Below are positions 22,111 to 34,100 of a stretch of DNA of 64,000 nt, piece after piece. Within the stretch, counting starts at the first letter, position 1, and each line of letters begins with the position of its first letter. The notes beneath the pieces are model-generated. The model had not been told where the DNA came from and made no database searches. It worked only from the letters and a program-made list of their open reading frames with translations. The translations under genes and the position numbers were made by a program. The DNA is from Lunularia cruciata (taxonomy: Eukaryota; Streptophyta; Marchantiopsida; Lunulariales; Lunulariaceae): NCBI GenBank assembly GCA_948567375.1, contig OX419760.1:64471398-64535397 (forward strand), in the 5' to 3' direction.

Positions 22111-22887
22111 GAGTTCTTAACTCAAAATCAAGAACCACCAAAATTTGACTATAACATAGTTCTACCCGGAAAGAAAAAGTTCCCCTACTTCTCACATAGA
22201 CTTCATGTAATTATCAGTAAAACCTTCTTCCGAGATTTCCAAAAGTCAAAAAGGCCCTTTTTGAAACCCTTGTTACACCAACTAAATTCTTGAATCCAAA
22301 CCTGCTGTGCCCACCAAAATTTTGTAGTCCTTCTGCAAACACAAAATACTGCAAAAGTCCTAAAGTCCAAAGCCTCATGCGGAGGCTTATGACTTTTGAC
22401 TTCTGATAGGATTGAGTCTATTGAGTCTCTTAGGATTGAGCTGCGGGAGAGTGTGGAGACGGGAGAGGAGAAGGAGAGATGTGAGACAATTTCTATAATT
22501 TCTGAGTGCTCTCTAGCATGTAGCATTCAAGTGAATAGTAGATTCTTTTCACTTTCAATTTTGGTTCCATTGGCACCTGGATTGAAGACTATGGAGAATG
22601 GAGTAGAAAGCTATGAAGATTTTTAGCTTTTTTAGGGTTTAGAGTGATCATTATACATTGAGAGTGATGGGTTGGGAATTTTCATTTCCAATCTCTTGGT
22701 TTTCATGATTAAGTTCCATGGGAATTAGTTTGAAAATTTTGGAGATGGAAATTGAAAGTTATGAGAGCTTATAGATTTTAGGGTTTGGAGAGATTGTTTT
22801 CTTATGTGAGTTGGGATGTGAGGGTTGTGATTTTGCAGATATGGGGACATATAGAGAGGAGCAGAATGTGTTACTATCACTATTCTT
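22111..22887. other. Stretch between LINE copies A and B
   Basis: I see no gene. Short open frames exist but carry no recognised motif. Part of it may be the 5' untranslated region of LINE copy B. Confidence 0.45.
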
Positions 22888-23334
22888 GTGCTAGCCATGG
22901 CTACTCCTTCCCATGTGGGGTCACCTAGAGCGGGTCGGGATACACCATGCCCGGTGTGTCATCAACGCTTTACCTCGCAAGGGGTAAAGACCCATGTGAG
23001 AAGGATGCACAAGGACTTTGATTTGACCTCTTGGGATGCGCACCTGAGACAATCGACCACATCGACAGTAGTGACACTTGGGATTATGCACGCTTCTTCT
23101 ATACCTTTGTTGATTGTTCCAAGGATACCGATCGAGTCGTGGGAGTGGTTAGCTTCTCAAGCGGGATGCATTTTGGGGTTATTTGAGACTAGTTTTCCAT
23201 GTCCACATCTATTCCATAGGCTACCCTACACACTCCATGATGAGGCTAGACAAGCTTTTTGCTTACCATTGGATTGTTTGGCACGTGATCCCATGGACGA
23301 GTTAGCATGGTTCCTATTCCTCCTACTCCCTTGA
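22888..23334 (+). pseudogene. N-terminal zinc-finger part of the LINE protein
   Basis: The frame starts at an ATG-like codon (MLAMATPSHVG) and holds one C2H2 finger, C-x2-C ... H-x3/4-H, followed by a segment conserved in copy A (SSIPLL ... SWEWL). Such fingers bind the target DNA site in R2-type elements; that role is inferred here. The open frame stops at 23334, and the RT part continues in other frames. Confidence 0.7.
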
Positions 23335-26150
23335 TGGTATCTTTGTTATGCTAGAGGGGGACATGCAAGGCATAGAGAGGTGGTAGCTAGATTTTGTCGA
23401 TTCTAAGCGGGGGATTGGGCAGCCCTTTAGGAGGAGTCTATTAGGGCTACACAATTTAGGAGTGGGCATTGTCATAGGATACAACAGATTCCACTTGATA
23501 ACGACAATGTAGGACATTGGGTCAGGCGAGAGAGTTTAGTAGAGCAGCACAAGCGCTACACCTTTTGTTTATAGCGAGTCCTACTGATAAGACCATCTCT
23601 TCCCTATGCTCATTGCATCCTATAGCAGTAGACGGACTACCACTAGAGGTCTTAGATTATCAGCCTAAGCAGCCTTTATGTCTTGATAGGTCGCTATTTG
23701 CACAAGCATTGTGCACTGCCCCTTGCCTTTCCTCAAGAAGCTTGTCATAGATGGTTTATGAGCACCTTAGAGATTACTTCCAGGCAGATGATCCTTCTAG
23801 TGGTTTTATTGAGTTGTTTTAGGTGGCTGTAGTAGTAGCAAGAGGAAATATTCCTATGTTTGTTAGTCGGGTGTTATGTGCTAGTTGACTTCTCGCAATG
23901 GAGAAGGACACGAGAGGCATTAGACCAATTGCTATTGGAGAGATCTTTTTGCGTTTGGTCAGTCATACCATAGTCCTTCAGCATCATTCTCACTTTTGAC
24001 AACACCTTAGTCCACATCAGTTTGGAGTAGCTACACTTGGAGGATGTGAGGCTATATCTCTAGGCATTAGAGCACTCCTAGATATCCATCTGGGGTGGGT
24101 CGTTCTATAGGTGGATGTTGAGAATGCTTTTAATAGCGTCTCACGTGCATCCATCTTTAGAGAGCTTAGGGAGGCTGGTGGATCCTTGGCTAGTTTCATT
24201 CCTTTTGTGTAGTCTTTTTATGGCTCTAAGGCTTCCCTTTATTACCAACATGGTGGTTCATAGGAGGGAGTCACCGTCTTGGTGTTAGCTATTGGTATAC
24301 ATCAGGGAGATCCTTTGGGGGGCCCTTATTTGCCATGGCTCACTTTAGAGCTCTCCTATCTACTACTTTGGCCATGCCAGGTTGTGTATTTCCCTCCTTG
24401 GTAGATGATACACACATCGTAGGCCCTATAGATCAGATTAGGCAGACCTTTGACTACTTGACTACCGAGCTACATCTAGTAGGCTTGAGAGTCAAGTGTC
24501 AAAGTGTAGGGCATGGTCCCCTTTAGGTATCCCTCCCCACCTTGAGCTTCAAGAGGGGTGTATCACATCCACAGATGGACTTTGTGTTCTTGGAGTGCCA
24601 GTACAATTGGAGGATTTTGTCACACGCTTCTTGGACGCTGCCCTTGTAGAGGATGTTCTCCATGTGGATGACCATCCATTACTAGGAGATCCGCAGGTGG
24701 CATTTGGTATACTCTCTTCCAGTATTGCTTGCCAACCATCCTATCTCATTTGTACAGTTCCCCCCTCACCGTCCTTCTTATCACGTCTGAGAGCATTTGA
24801 TAGGAGGATTATGGGAGTCTTTGATGATATTATTGGACCAAGGACTTTTGAGTGTGTGATAGGGGATTTGGCACGTAGACATACCTCTCTACCAATCTCA
24901 TGTGGTGGGGTTGGCTTGCTTTCTATGGAGGAGATGGCATCTATAGCATTTTTGGGCAGTTGTGCTCTCTCGGCACCCCTACTTTCCTCTCGTTTTGTGG
25001 TTGCTGATAAGCCGGTTTTGGAGACTTATGTGACCAAGGTGGAGGGAGGATCCTTTTCTCTCTAGGTGTTATTGCGGCAGACGAGAGATAGTCTATCCTC
25101 ATGAGCACGAGAGTGTTTTCCACCGTTTGCTTCACTAGATTGGACTAGAGGTTTATAGTCTTCCTTGATGGAGCGACAGTGTGAGCATACGCTGCATTCT
25201 CTCTTAGTTGACTCGTCCATTCCTTAGGCTACTAGAGCACGTCTACGCTCTTGCTCCGGCAAGGGTGTAGGCTCGTGGATCTTAGCTCGACCGTGCATTA
25301 GGGCTTTCCGACTCGCACTGGCTACTTTCTCTAATGTGATGAGATTTTGCCTAGGTTTGGTCCACCCATATGCATCTTCACTACTCACTTGTGAGTGTGG
25401 TTCTACACTAGATGCAGCGGCGGTCCACATGACACGGTGTCCTTTTGGAGGAGAGAGGATAGCTACCCATGATGCCATTAGAGACATAGTGTTTGCTATG
25501 GCGCGAGAGAGTGGATACTTTGCTTGGAGGGAGCGCTCGTACGCTTTGTAGACGATGCGTGTCAGGGCAGACTTATACTTGGTCCGAGATGATCAAGTGA
25601 CAATAGCGGATGTCGTGGTCACGGACCCTACGTGGGATACAATTTTGGAGGGAGTGATTACACATCCCCCTAATGGGCGGCGAGTGTAGCAGTAGGTCGC
25701 AAGGTCTCCAAGTATAGGGGCATGCAGCTAGGTCACTTATTTGTTCCTCTAGCCTTGGAGTTACATGGAGCGATGTACACGGCATTTGACACATTTGTCA
25801 GGGAGTGCATGAGAGTTTATCATGTTAGACGTAAGGGGTACCTCTCACTCTCATACTTTGTAGCATATTTTAGATAGTGTGTGTCCATTGCTCTAAAGAG
25901 TGCGGTGGCGGGTGCAATCCATAGGAGAGCAATCACATTGGGTATGTTTCTTATGATGTTGTAGTTGTATGTAGACCGGCCGACTTGCATAGGTCGGGTA
26001 TCTTAGGTGCAACGGGCAGATTTCTCGTAGGGACTCTATTGGGGCTTAGCCCCATGTTACCTTCTTTTTTGTCTCTCCCTTGTTCGGCTTGATGGGGTCT
26101 TCCATCCTTCTTTTTTCCTACGCGGTTGCCTTTTACTTGCGGAAATTCAG
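22888..26150 (+). mobile_element. Non-LTR retrotransposon with C2H2 finger and restriction-like endonuclease tail, copy B
   Basis: Domain order is an N-terminal C2H2 finger (CPVCHQRF to HVRRMH, near 22950-23010), RT in the middle, then a CCHC motif (CECGSTLDAAAVHMTRC, about 25395-25445) and a tail with ATHDAIRDIVFA and RADLYLVRDDQVTIADVVV (about 25565-25620). That order is typical of non-LTR elements with a restriction-like endonuclease rather than an AP endonuclease. RT motif A reads VDVENAFNS (near 24110), motif B GIHQGDPLGGPLF (about 24295-24330) and motif C LVDDTHIVGP (about 24400-24430). Frameshifts and stops make it a pseudo-element. The 3' end carries a GGGGCTTAGCCCC hairpin at 26041. 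Confidence 0.82.
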
Positions 26151-26335
26151 CATTCTACTTATCGCATGAGAAAGTGGGTCGTCATTGTAAACTCCTTTAG
26201 TGGTACGATCGGACTGCCGGAGGACAAGAAACTCATAATGGAACTCCAAGGTCAGAGCCAACAAAACTGACAGCTACAATTTGTAGTGCGTGTGAAATTT
26301 CCCGTGTCCTTGGTGTTTTTCTTCACATTTTCTGT

Positions 26336-26775
26336 CTAAAAATCACTGCTTCGACAGAGAGCCAACCTAAACTTGGCCTTGCCAGTGGCATTATCCAGTC
26401 CCGACTGAGCGGACTTCGAAGCATCCTTAGAAGATCCGTGGGCCTTACCAGCAGCGTCCTCAAAGCTTGATTTGGCTGACTTGCTCGCATCGTCTACCTT
26501 ACCTGCGGCTTTATCCTTCGTGTCGTCAGCGTTGTTCCTCAGATCCTGGCCCGCATTCTTGGTCTGGGCTGTAAGCTCGCCTGGCCTTGTCTTTTACCGT
26601 CTCAGATGCGCACTGTGCAGTTTCTTTAACATTTCCCGCAGCACCAGAGGCAGATTTCGCGGCTTTGTTGACCGCTTTTCACATTTTGTGCGGTATTCTC
26701 ATCGACTTCTTTGACAGAATTAACTACATTGGAACCATCATCTTTCGCTCTGATCACGAAGAGCGATGGGTGGAC
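26336..26775 (-). pseudogene. LEA-like protein fragment (alanine/lysine/aspartate-rich)
   Basis: On the minus strand, 26593 down to a TAG at 26338-26336 reads repeated units such as DDTKDKAAGKVDDASKSA, SFEDAAGKAHGSSKDASKSA and DNATGKAK. These are amphipathic, Lys/Ala/Asp-rich 11-mer-like repeats of group-3/LEA_4 proteins that protect cells in drying. Upstream, NKAAKSASGAAGNVKETA and SNVVNSVKEVDENTAQNV continue the character, but in two other frames, so two indels are needed. It is therefore a pseudogene, or an unusual gene whose intron positions I misread. The tail RLALCRSSDF does not look LEA-like. Confidence 0.5.
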
Positions 26776-26849
26776 CGAAGGAGATCAAGCTGTAGTCGAA
26801 ATCCACAAACGAAGACCACCGAAGTGAGTCGAGGATGCCATATTGACAA

Positions 26850-28190
26850 GAGCTCGCGGTAGAAATAGAAGAAATTTTCCTAGACACGGGTGGAAAATCA
26901 TCCAACTATGGACTTCATCAGTCCGGAAGGCCTGCTCAAAGGATCTAAACCCTAAATTGAGTCTAACGCTAGGTGAATTTTTCGACATGCTTAGTGCGAG
27001 AGTACTGTCCGGAGATTACCGTAATTGTGCAGATTAGTGTCAGGTCTAGGCTAGCAAATTCAGGCAGGAGCAGAAAAAACTAAGACGAAGAGTTGTGCCT
27101 GAAGTGCTGGGATGCACAATGCATGAATAATTGCTTTCTTCGTTCGGCAGAGGTCCGGTACTCCTCCAAATTGACCACTGCTGCATTTTTCGTGCGCGGG
27201 GATTTGTAGAAGTGCACAGCTTCCTGCTCACTTCAAATTGATCTGCGGATCGGATTGCAGTTTAGTGTCTTGCAATGTACGTGTCAACCACACTGCAATT
27301 CAATTGCTTTTCTTCGTTGTAGTGTGTCGTGGGAGCGAAGCATTTGATTGTACATTCAACAAGTGCTTGTCCTGCGGTATTTGAAAGCAGAAGCTCAGTG
27401 GTTCAATTTGCCCAGGTTCATATTGAGCTTTCAACCATCCGTGGTCCTTGAATGCAAATCATGAATTGAAAATTGGAAGTCTCAGCTTTCCGACTAATTT
27501 GCGGGAGATTTACTGCGACGGGGTGGGCGAAAATGATTTTCAATGAAAGCGGTAGCGAAACGTGGGCAGGGCAATTCCTAGGCCCAAATCTTCCGATCCT
27601 CTCTTCGACTCAGGTATTACAAGTGCCGAATTCTTCTCTTCGTGATCGGGATAGCAACAACTGCATCGAAGAGAATTCTTCTAGTCGTGACCGGGTTAGC
27701 AACTACTGCATGAAAGAGAATAACATGTAGATCGAAGTTAAAAAGCTGTGCAGTTTCAAGATAATATGTCGACGCTATACCTCAGAGTAACTTTGCACGT
27801 TTGAAGACCCCCTTACTGACACAATTTGTTTACGTTGTTGACATTTCACAATTGTGAGGTTATCATTGTGGTTAGTGTTGTAAATACGTATCGCCTACTG
27901 AAACGTCCACTATCAACAGGTTTAACCTCAATCCGTGTGATTGCATTATCTTGATTCAAAGGACTTGTATTGCAGACCAGGGCTAAAGAACTTGGTATCC
28001 TTTTTAAATTCTGAGATTCTCTGAAGTGAAGCATTGGAGTAGCCCCTAAGTAGGAACCTCACTTTGATTTTCAGGGTTGGAAGCCAGCGTCTTACAGGAA
28101 CTGACGACTTTCGCTTATGTATTGCATTATAATCATTATCTATGTAATAATGTACTCTACACGTTTGACTCTTGTTTCTGTGTGCTTCAG
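26850..28190. other. Upstream region of the UDP-sugar pyrophosphorylase gene
   Basis: The expected short N-terminal exon and promoter should lie here, but I could not fix them. A 45-bp tandem duplication occurs at 27628-27717. An open frame from 27473 to 27730 crosses it without recognisable homology. Confidence 0.4.
27628..27717 (+). repeat. 45-bp tandem duplication
   Basis: Two 45-base units beginning GAATTCTTCT (27628 and 27673) differ at several positions. Because 45 is a multiple of three, the duplication preserves the frame of a small open reading frame (27473-27730). Confidence 0.85.
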
Positions 28191-31100
28191 TGAAAGATGT
28201 CTATGCATGCCAACGATCACGGCTTTGGGTGTTTAACCTTAGGCTAAATTTACTGGCTTCTAATGGCATGGGACAGAAACAGTTGGCACACATGTTGATG
28301 GAGGAAGGACAAGCCCACTTGTTTACTACTTGGCCGGCACCCGGTGTAAATGATGCTGACAAGCTTCGCTTTTTTGGGCAAGTAAGTAGTCTTTTACGAA
28401 GTTAAGTCATCATAGCGTGAGGGACCAGTGAAATGCTCTACTGGCGAATTGCACTAGAATAATCAGTTTCCAGAGTACATCCTGGTTACCCACGTCATAT
28501 TTCCTGATAAGCTTTGATGAGACTCCCCCGACTCGCCTACTAACAGTTTCTCAGTATGTCCACTTTCGTATTAAAGGAATGCTTTTCATTGTCACTAACA
28601 TCCATTGCCTCCGTTGCTTCAATGGTTCCTGCTGAGTCTGACTCACTGCTCTGCTACACGCGATTGCTTCTTCTCAGCTGCCCATTTCTTCTGTTAAAGT
28701 TGCTCTCAGATTTTTGCAATTGTACATGCTACGCATGCTAACTGTCATTTACATTCTGCTTTCAATTATATCCGTCAACCCACAGATATATAAAGGTATG
28801 TTCTTTCGTTCTCAAACGTTGGCTGCCAATTGCTGGGTTTTGTGCTGCCGTTTCGGTATATACCATACTCGTTTGGGTGTGTGATGCTACTTTCCTTGTG
28901 CCATAGGCAGGCCAAAATTAATTTTATCATCCCTACCCCCTTGGTTTGTTTAGTTAGCAGCATTTCCAGGAAGACCGGAGTTTGCCCTGGCACTCATGGG
29001 CAATACAAAAACTCGGGCCGAGGCAATTACATCAAGCTATTTCGGCACCGTAGGCATTGACTAAGTCCGGGTGTTATCGTGCCAACTTACTTTGAAACCC
29101 TGCTATATCGCTTTTGTGTGTTGGTAGTGTTGATGGGCTCATGCTTCCATAGAGCATGTAGGGGTTAATCGGGGTCCTCATACACTAGCTCCCGGGGCGG
29201 AGAGATTCTCCATTTGAGAGTTATGCTGTTCATGTCCAATACACTAACCCTATGATCATGTCAAATACTATGCTGTGTCTCAAGGTTACACTTGCTCGCA
29301 CTCACTGTGTACTGCAGGTACGTATGCGTTACACCTTACATAATCATCAAAGTCACCATGGTACTAACTCCTGTATGCAGACCTACGCATGCTTCCCCCT
29401 CTGTAACTGAAAGTTATGAATTTTTGCTATGTTACTGTCAAGTATCAGAGTCAGTACAATTAGACGTGGGTATGGAACTGAGTTGTTTATAGCAGGTTCT
29501 ATATTCCACTACTCAATATGCGCTGCAGGGGTTTAGGTTTGCAACGACCTGTACATGCCACATTTTCAAGACGCTGAGTACGTAGTGGTGAAGGAATGGC
29601 ATCAAACTATACTAGGCAGGGAGTCGTCAGATATGTAGCCCTCTCCTTCTTCATTATTTGCGGCCTGGTCCTCACATAACAAAGTGATCAAATGTTTTCT
29701 CTCTAAACAAGGTGGCGAAGTTGGACTCAAATTATCCAGGTGGATTAGCCGCGTATATACGCAACGCTCGAAAACTACTTGCAGATTCAAAAGCTGGCAA
29801 AAACCCATTTAGTGGTTACGTTCCATCGGTAAGTGGTTACAATGTTGGAACTCTGATTTTGCTTTCTGGTGTCATTTGTTTCATAAAGACGCTCACCAGC
29901 CGGACTAGCACCCTAGAGTATAAAGTGGAGTTCCTTGGCACCGCGTTCAAGAGACTGGTGAGTTTGCTCCAGGTTTGATGAACTAACGTCATTGTCACTT
30001 CACCTTACTATGGAAGAGAAAATGGGTCTTGTAGTTTATTATGAACACTCAGTATGTCAACTCGGAGTGCTAGGAACACGTCCATCAGATCTTCAATTGC
30101 TTTAACCAGGGATAAATTCTGTTGGGGATCAATTGCTAAACCCAATTGTACCCACTCTGCCTTGCAAGTAGCATCCTCACGACCGTTGAACCCGGCAGCG
30201 TGCATGGACGGTGCTTCAAAACGTTTTGAATTTATGAAGTGGTACGTCCGATCGCAATCCGACCCTACACATTGGCTGGATGGTGCAAATTGCTAGTGCT
30301 GGGTTGGACGGCGCAAATGGTTCAAACACAGACCTCCAGTGACTAATCTCAAAAAAATGGAGAAAATATTTTCTGTCAGTCAGTTCTACATATATGAAGA
30401 TGCAAAATACAACTTTTCATTGGGACTTCAGTGTACCTTCAAAACGCCTGACAAACTTGTAATCCAGTGAAGGACGATCTTCGAATTATCAATGGTGATC
30501 GTTAAAACTCGCTTCAATGGCATTAGCTTTCGGAAGGCATCCATTTATAAAGAGAAATAATTGGTAGAGAAAATATTTAGATTCATTCCTCCGAAACTTG
30601 ACACGAGAGTTTAGAGGCCCTGATTACGAGTGAATTTCCCCGTTGAGTTAGGGTTATTTGATCGGTGTATGTTGCAGTTGCAACCAAGTAGTTCCAGAGC
30701 CTTGTTTTTCTACCCAGTTATTCAATCCTTTGCATTGTTCAGATGTCGCCGACTGCTGAACAATATGCACATATGGATCTAGTAGGTAGCCACACCTTAT
30801 ACTTCTCTTGTCATAGGATATTATATGAGGTGACCACGAAGCAAAGGAAGCAATTCTATGTCTAAATTGTTCTCCTCGAAAAAAATTCAATCTAGTGCAG
30901 TATTTGATATACACAGCCTGTGCGTCTATACACCCCGCTCACATCCTTCTTCACTGTAGACTTGCTGGTGCAAGATACGGACGGTTAGTGTTTCCCTGCA
31001 TCAATTTGGAAAGTAAGAACTATTCAACAATGCAGGTCAACTTGTTTCCCTCTCACAAACTCTATATGGTTGCTCATGATTAGCTACGAAGTCCGGATAT

Positions 31101-34100
31101 GCTTGAGCATCTCAAAGTAATTGGGCCGTGGGAGAGATTCCGAGTTCCTCTGCATTTGCTTTACCAGTTCAAGAGTTCAATTCATGTGCACGGAGAATTA
31201 ATCCAAAGTAAAGGTAGGATTAGTTGCATGTTCCAGAACTCTCCAGGTTCAAATTTGTGGTGCTGACAGGTTCCAGAAGGGGAAAAACTCGTGTATGGAG
31301 ACGAAAAGTTTATGGAGTATGAAGAGGCAGGTGTCAGGGAAGCCCAACATAGTGCCTTTGTCCTGGTCGCTGGTGGGCTAGGGGAGCGCCTTGGATACAG
31401 CGGTATTAAGGTTGTTGATGCTCCATCTGCTGATGTTAGCAACATGCTTGTAACTAGCTCTCCGTACATGTTGTTATGTTGATCGAAACCACAGCAGTTA
31501 GGTGGAACGTACATTGTTCAAGTTAGGTGGTGTGGAATGGATAACGTAGTGAAAATAGGCTTTGACGATAAATGATGATCTGTTTGAAGCTTATTCTTTT
31601 CGCTATCTACCCCTCAATCTAATAGAGTTACACTGGGAAATCAGGTCGCTCTACCAGCTGAGACAACAACTGAGACATCATTCCTACAGCTGTACGTAAA
31701 CACCATTCTGGCTTTTCAGGCAGCCAACTCCAAAGGTACTGAATCTTGGCGAGTCCCGGAGTCGAGAGTGGTGTATAGATTGTGCACACAGACGTAGCTA
31801 CTTTTCTACCCATGGATTTCTTGATTAAGCCTAGACAATAGCGCTGAAAGACACCAAGATGGGCAAGGGAGTGACGAGAGATCCGTGCTTTTGACCAGTG
31901 AAATATCCCGTTCTTGCTCGATATGATTTGTTAATGGTCGATGTTGCTTGCAGATTTGACCACAAGGACCGGGCCTATACCACTTGTAATTATGACGTCG
32001 GATGATACACATCAACAAACACTTGAACTCTTGGAAAAGAACAAGTACTTCGGGATGCTGCCTGATCAGATTCAGATTTTGAAACAGGTTCACCTTTCTT
32101 GGACCCTCCACAACATGGAAATGAAACTGAATAGTTACAGGTTATCATTATTACATTCTTACTTTTCGTATATAACGACCAACTGGTAGATTCACCAGAG
32201 ATGATTTATAATAAAAATTTACCCTGATTAGTGCATGAATGTGTATTCACAACACCATCTTGGCCGAGTTTAGAATTTTATGATCATTCTTCCCGTAGTC
32301 CTTATTTTCGACACCTTGCAAAATACATTTTGATCTAGTTTTCGTCTTGCAATACCTCCTGTACTGCGGGAGTGAATGTGTAGACTCTAGTTCGAGGGTT
32401 ATCTCCTGGAACTGGAGTCCATAGATTCACTTCAATTCACTTAAGGACATCATGAGCACCATGGATAGCATTTTTCTGGATAGACTACTGCAGACCAAAT
32501 TCCGTTTTCAACGTCACATGTGTATAGGAGAAGGTTGCTTGCTTAAGCGACAATGGTGCATCGATTGCTACAGATCCTTGGGACAACTTTGTTATTCAGG
32601 TACGGTGGGTATGTAAGGTGTAGACAAAGCCCTAGTGACATCTAGCGACGGTTGGAAAAGTCATCTCTCAGGGATTGCTGGTCCGGGGATTCTGTCCCAC
32701 AATACGGAATTGTTTGCTGATTCGACACAAGATACAGAATTCTTACTGAGTTGAGCCGCAGCATTAGCTAGCATAGCACTGAAGATTTTCGTCCCCGCTT
32801 TTTGTCCCTAATTGATGTTTCCTTTCGATGTAGGTTAGCAGAATTTGATGCATTGATGCACATGAACTTGAAATTTATCTATCTGATCCTGTCAAAATGC
32901 TACACATTCAATGAATTATTGCTTGTGGAGTAGTTGGAGACAAGCCTATGAAGTCTCTTCATTTAGCTGTGTAGTTTCCAGTTCCACACTTCCGCATAGA
33001 GGTCCTAAGCTCGTTATTCTCTGTGTACAGACTAAACCTCATGGTCACGGGGATGTTCATAAAATTCTCTTTAATAGTGGGCTTCTCTCAAGATGGTTCG
33101 TAATCCCATCTAATTTTCACTTCCCAGCAGAAGAGGGAGGCCACTTGTACTAAGAGTAAGAGGCAGAGTGTAATCATAAAATAGTGCGTGCCGTGGCCTT
33201 TTGACCTTAGATCCACGCCCTTGTTGGACGGTGCTAGTTATTTCTGCTCAGGGCAAGAGCAGTTAAATAATCGGTTTATACTGGGCTCGGTCTAGCTTGT
33301 GCTGTCGTTTGATGACATGCCGAGAATAAAATTGGTGCAATTTTTATTTGTATCTTGACCCAGGCATCAAGATGGTGTGAAATGGGTGCTCTTTTTCCAA
33401 GACACGAATGGATTGCTGTTTAAAGTAAGTAGCTCTTATCCTATTGTGTAATTGTCTGCATAATATAGTCAGGTATCTCGTTCTTGCAAGTCCTTGCAAG
33501 GGAGTGGCCATCAGGGTATTTGTTGTTGTGCTTAAGAAGTATGAGTTTCTCAGACGCGATGGTGATGGACGCAATTTGTTAGCACAAAAATACAGAACCC
33601 GTTGCAACAATCCAGTACAAGTTGAGTGATCCGGTCATTCTCATCCTTCAGCTTTTCTGAATGTAATCACTAGTTTCGCCCATTAACTTGCAGGCGATAC
33701 CAGCATCTTTGGGTGTAAGTGTGTTGAAAGATCTGGATGTGAACTCCCTCGCTGTTAATCGCAAGGCGAAGGAGGCTATTGGTGGGATTGCAAAGCTTAC
33801 TCATGAAAATGGTAAGGGCAGCACTACTAACCATGCAGAATTCCACAAGCCAAGTCTTGTGAGTGTAAAGGACCACCTTGCAGGTTACTGCCATAATGTA
33901 TGTGTAGCTAAAACTTCTGTTTTCTGGGAGTTACAGGATAACAGCATATGTATGTCTAGTCTAAGTCATCATGCTTGCTTTTCTATGTAACTGACAGACA
34001 TGAAGATTTTACTACTTTACTGTCAAATGTCAGAGTCCTGTCAGGCGTGGGTATGTTTACAATGGGTTCTGTAGTCAGTTACTCAATATGTCTAGACTGT

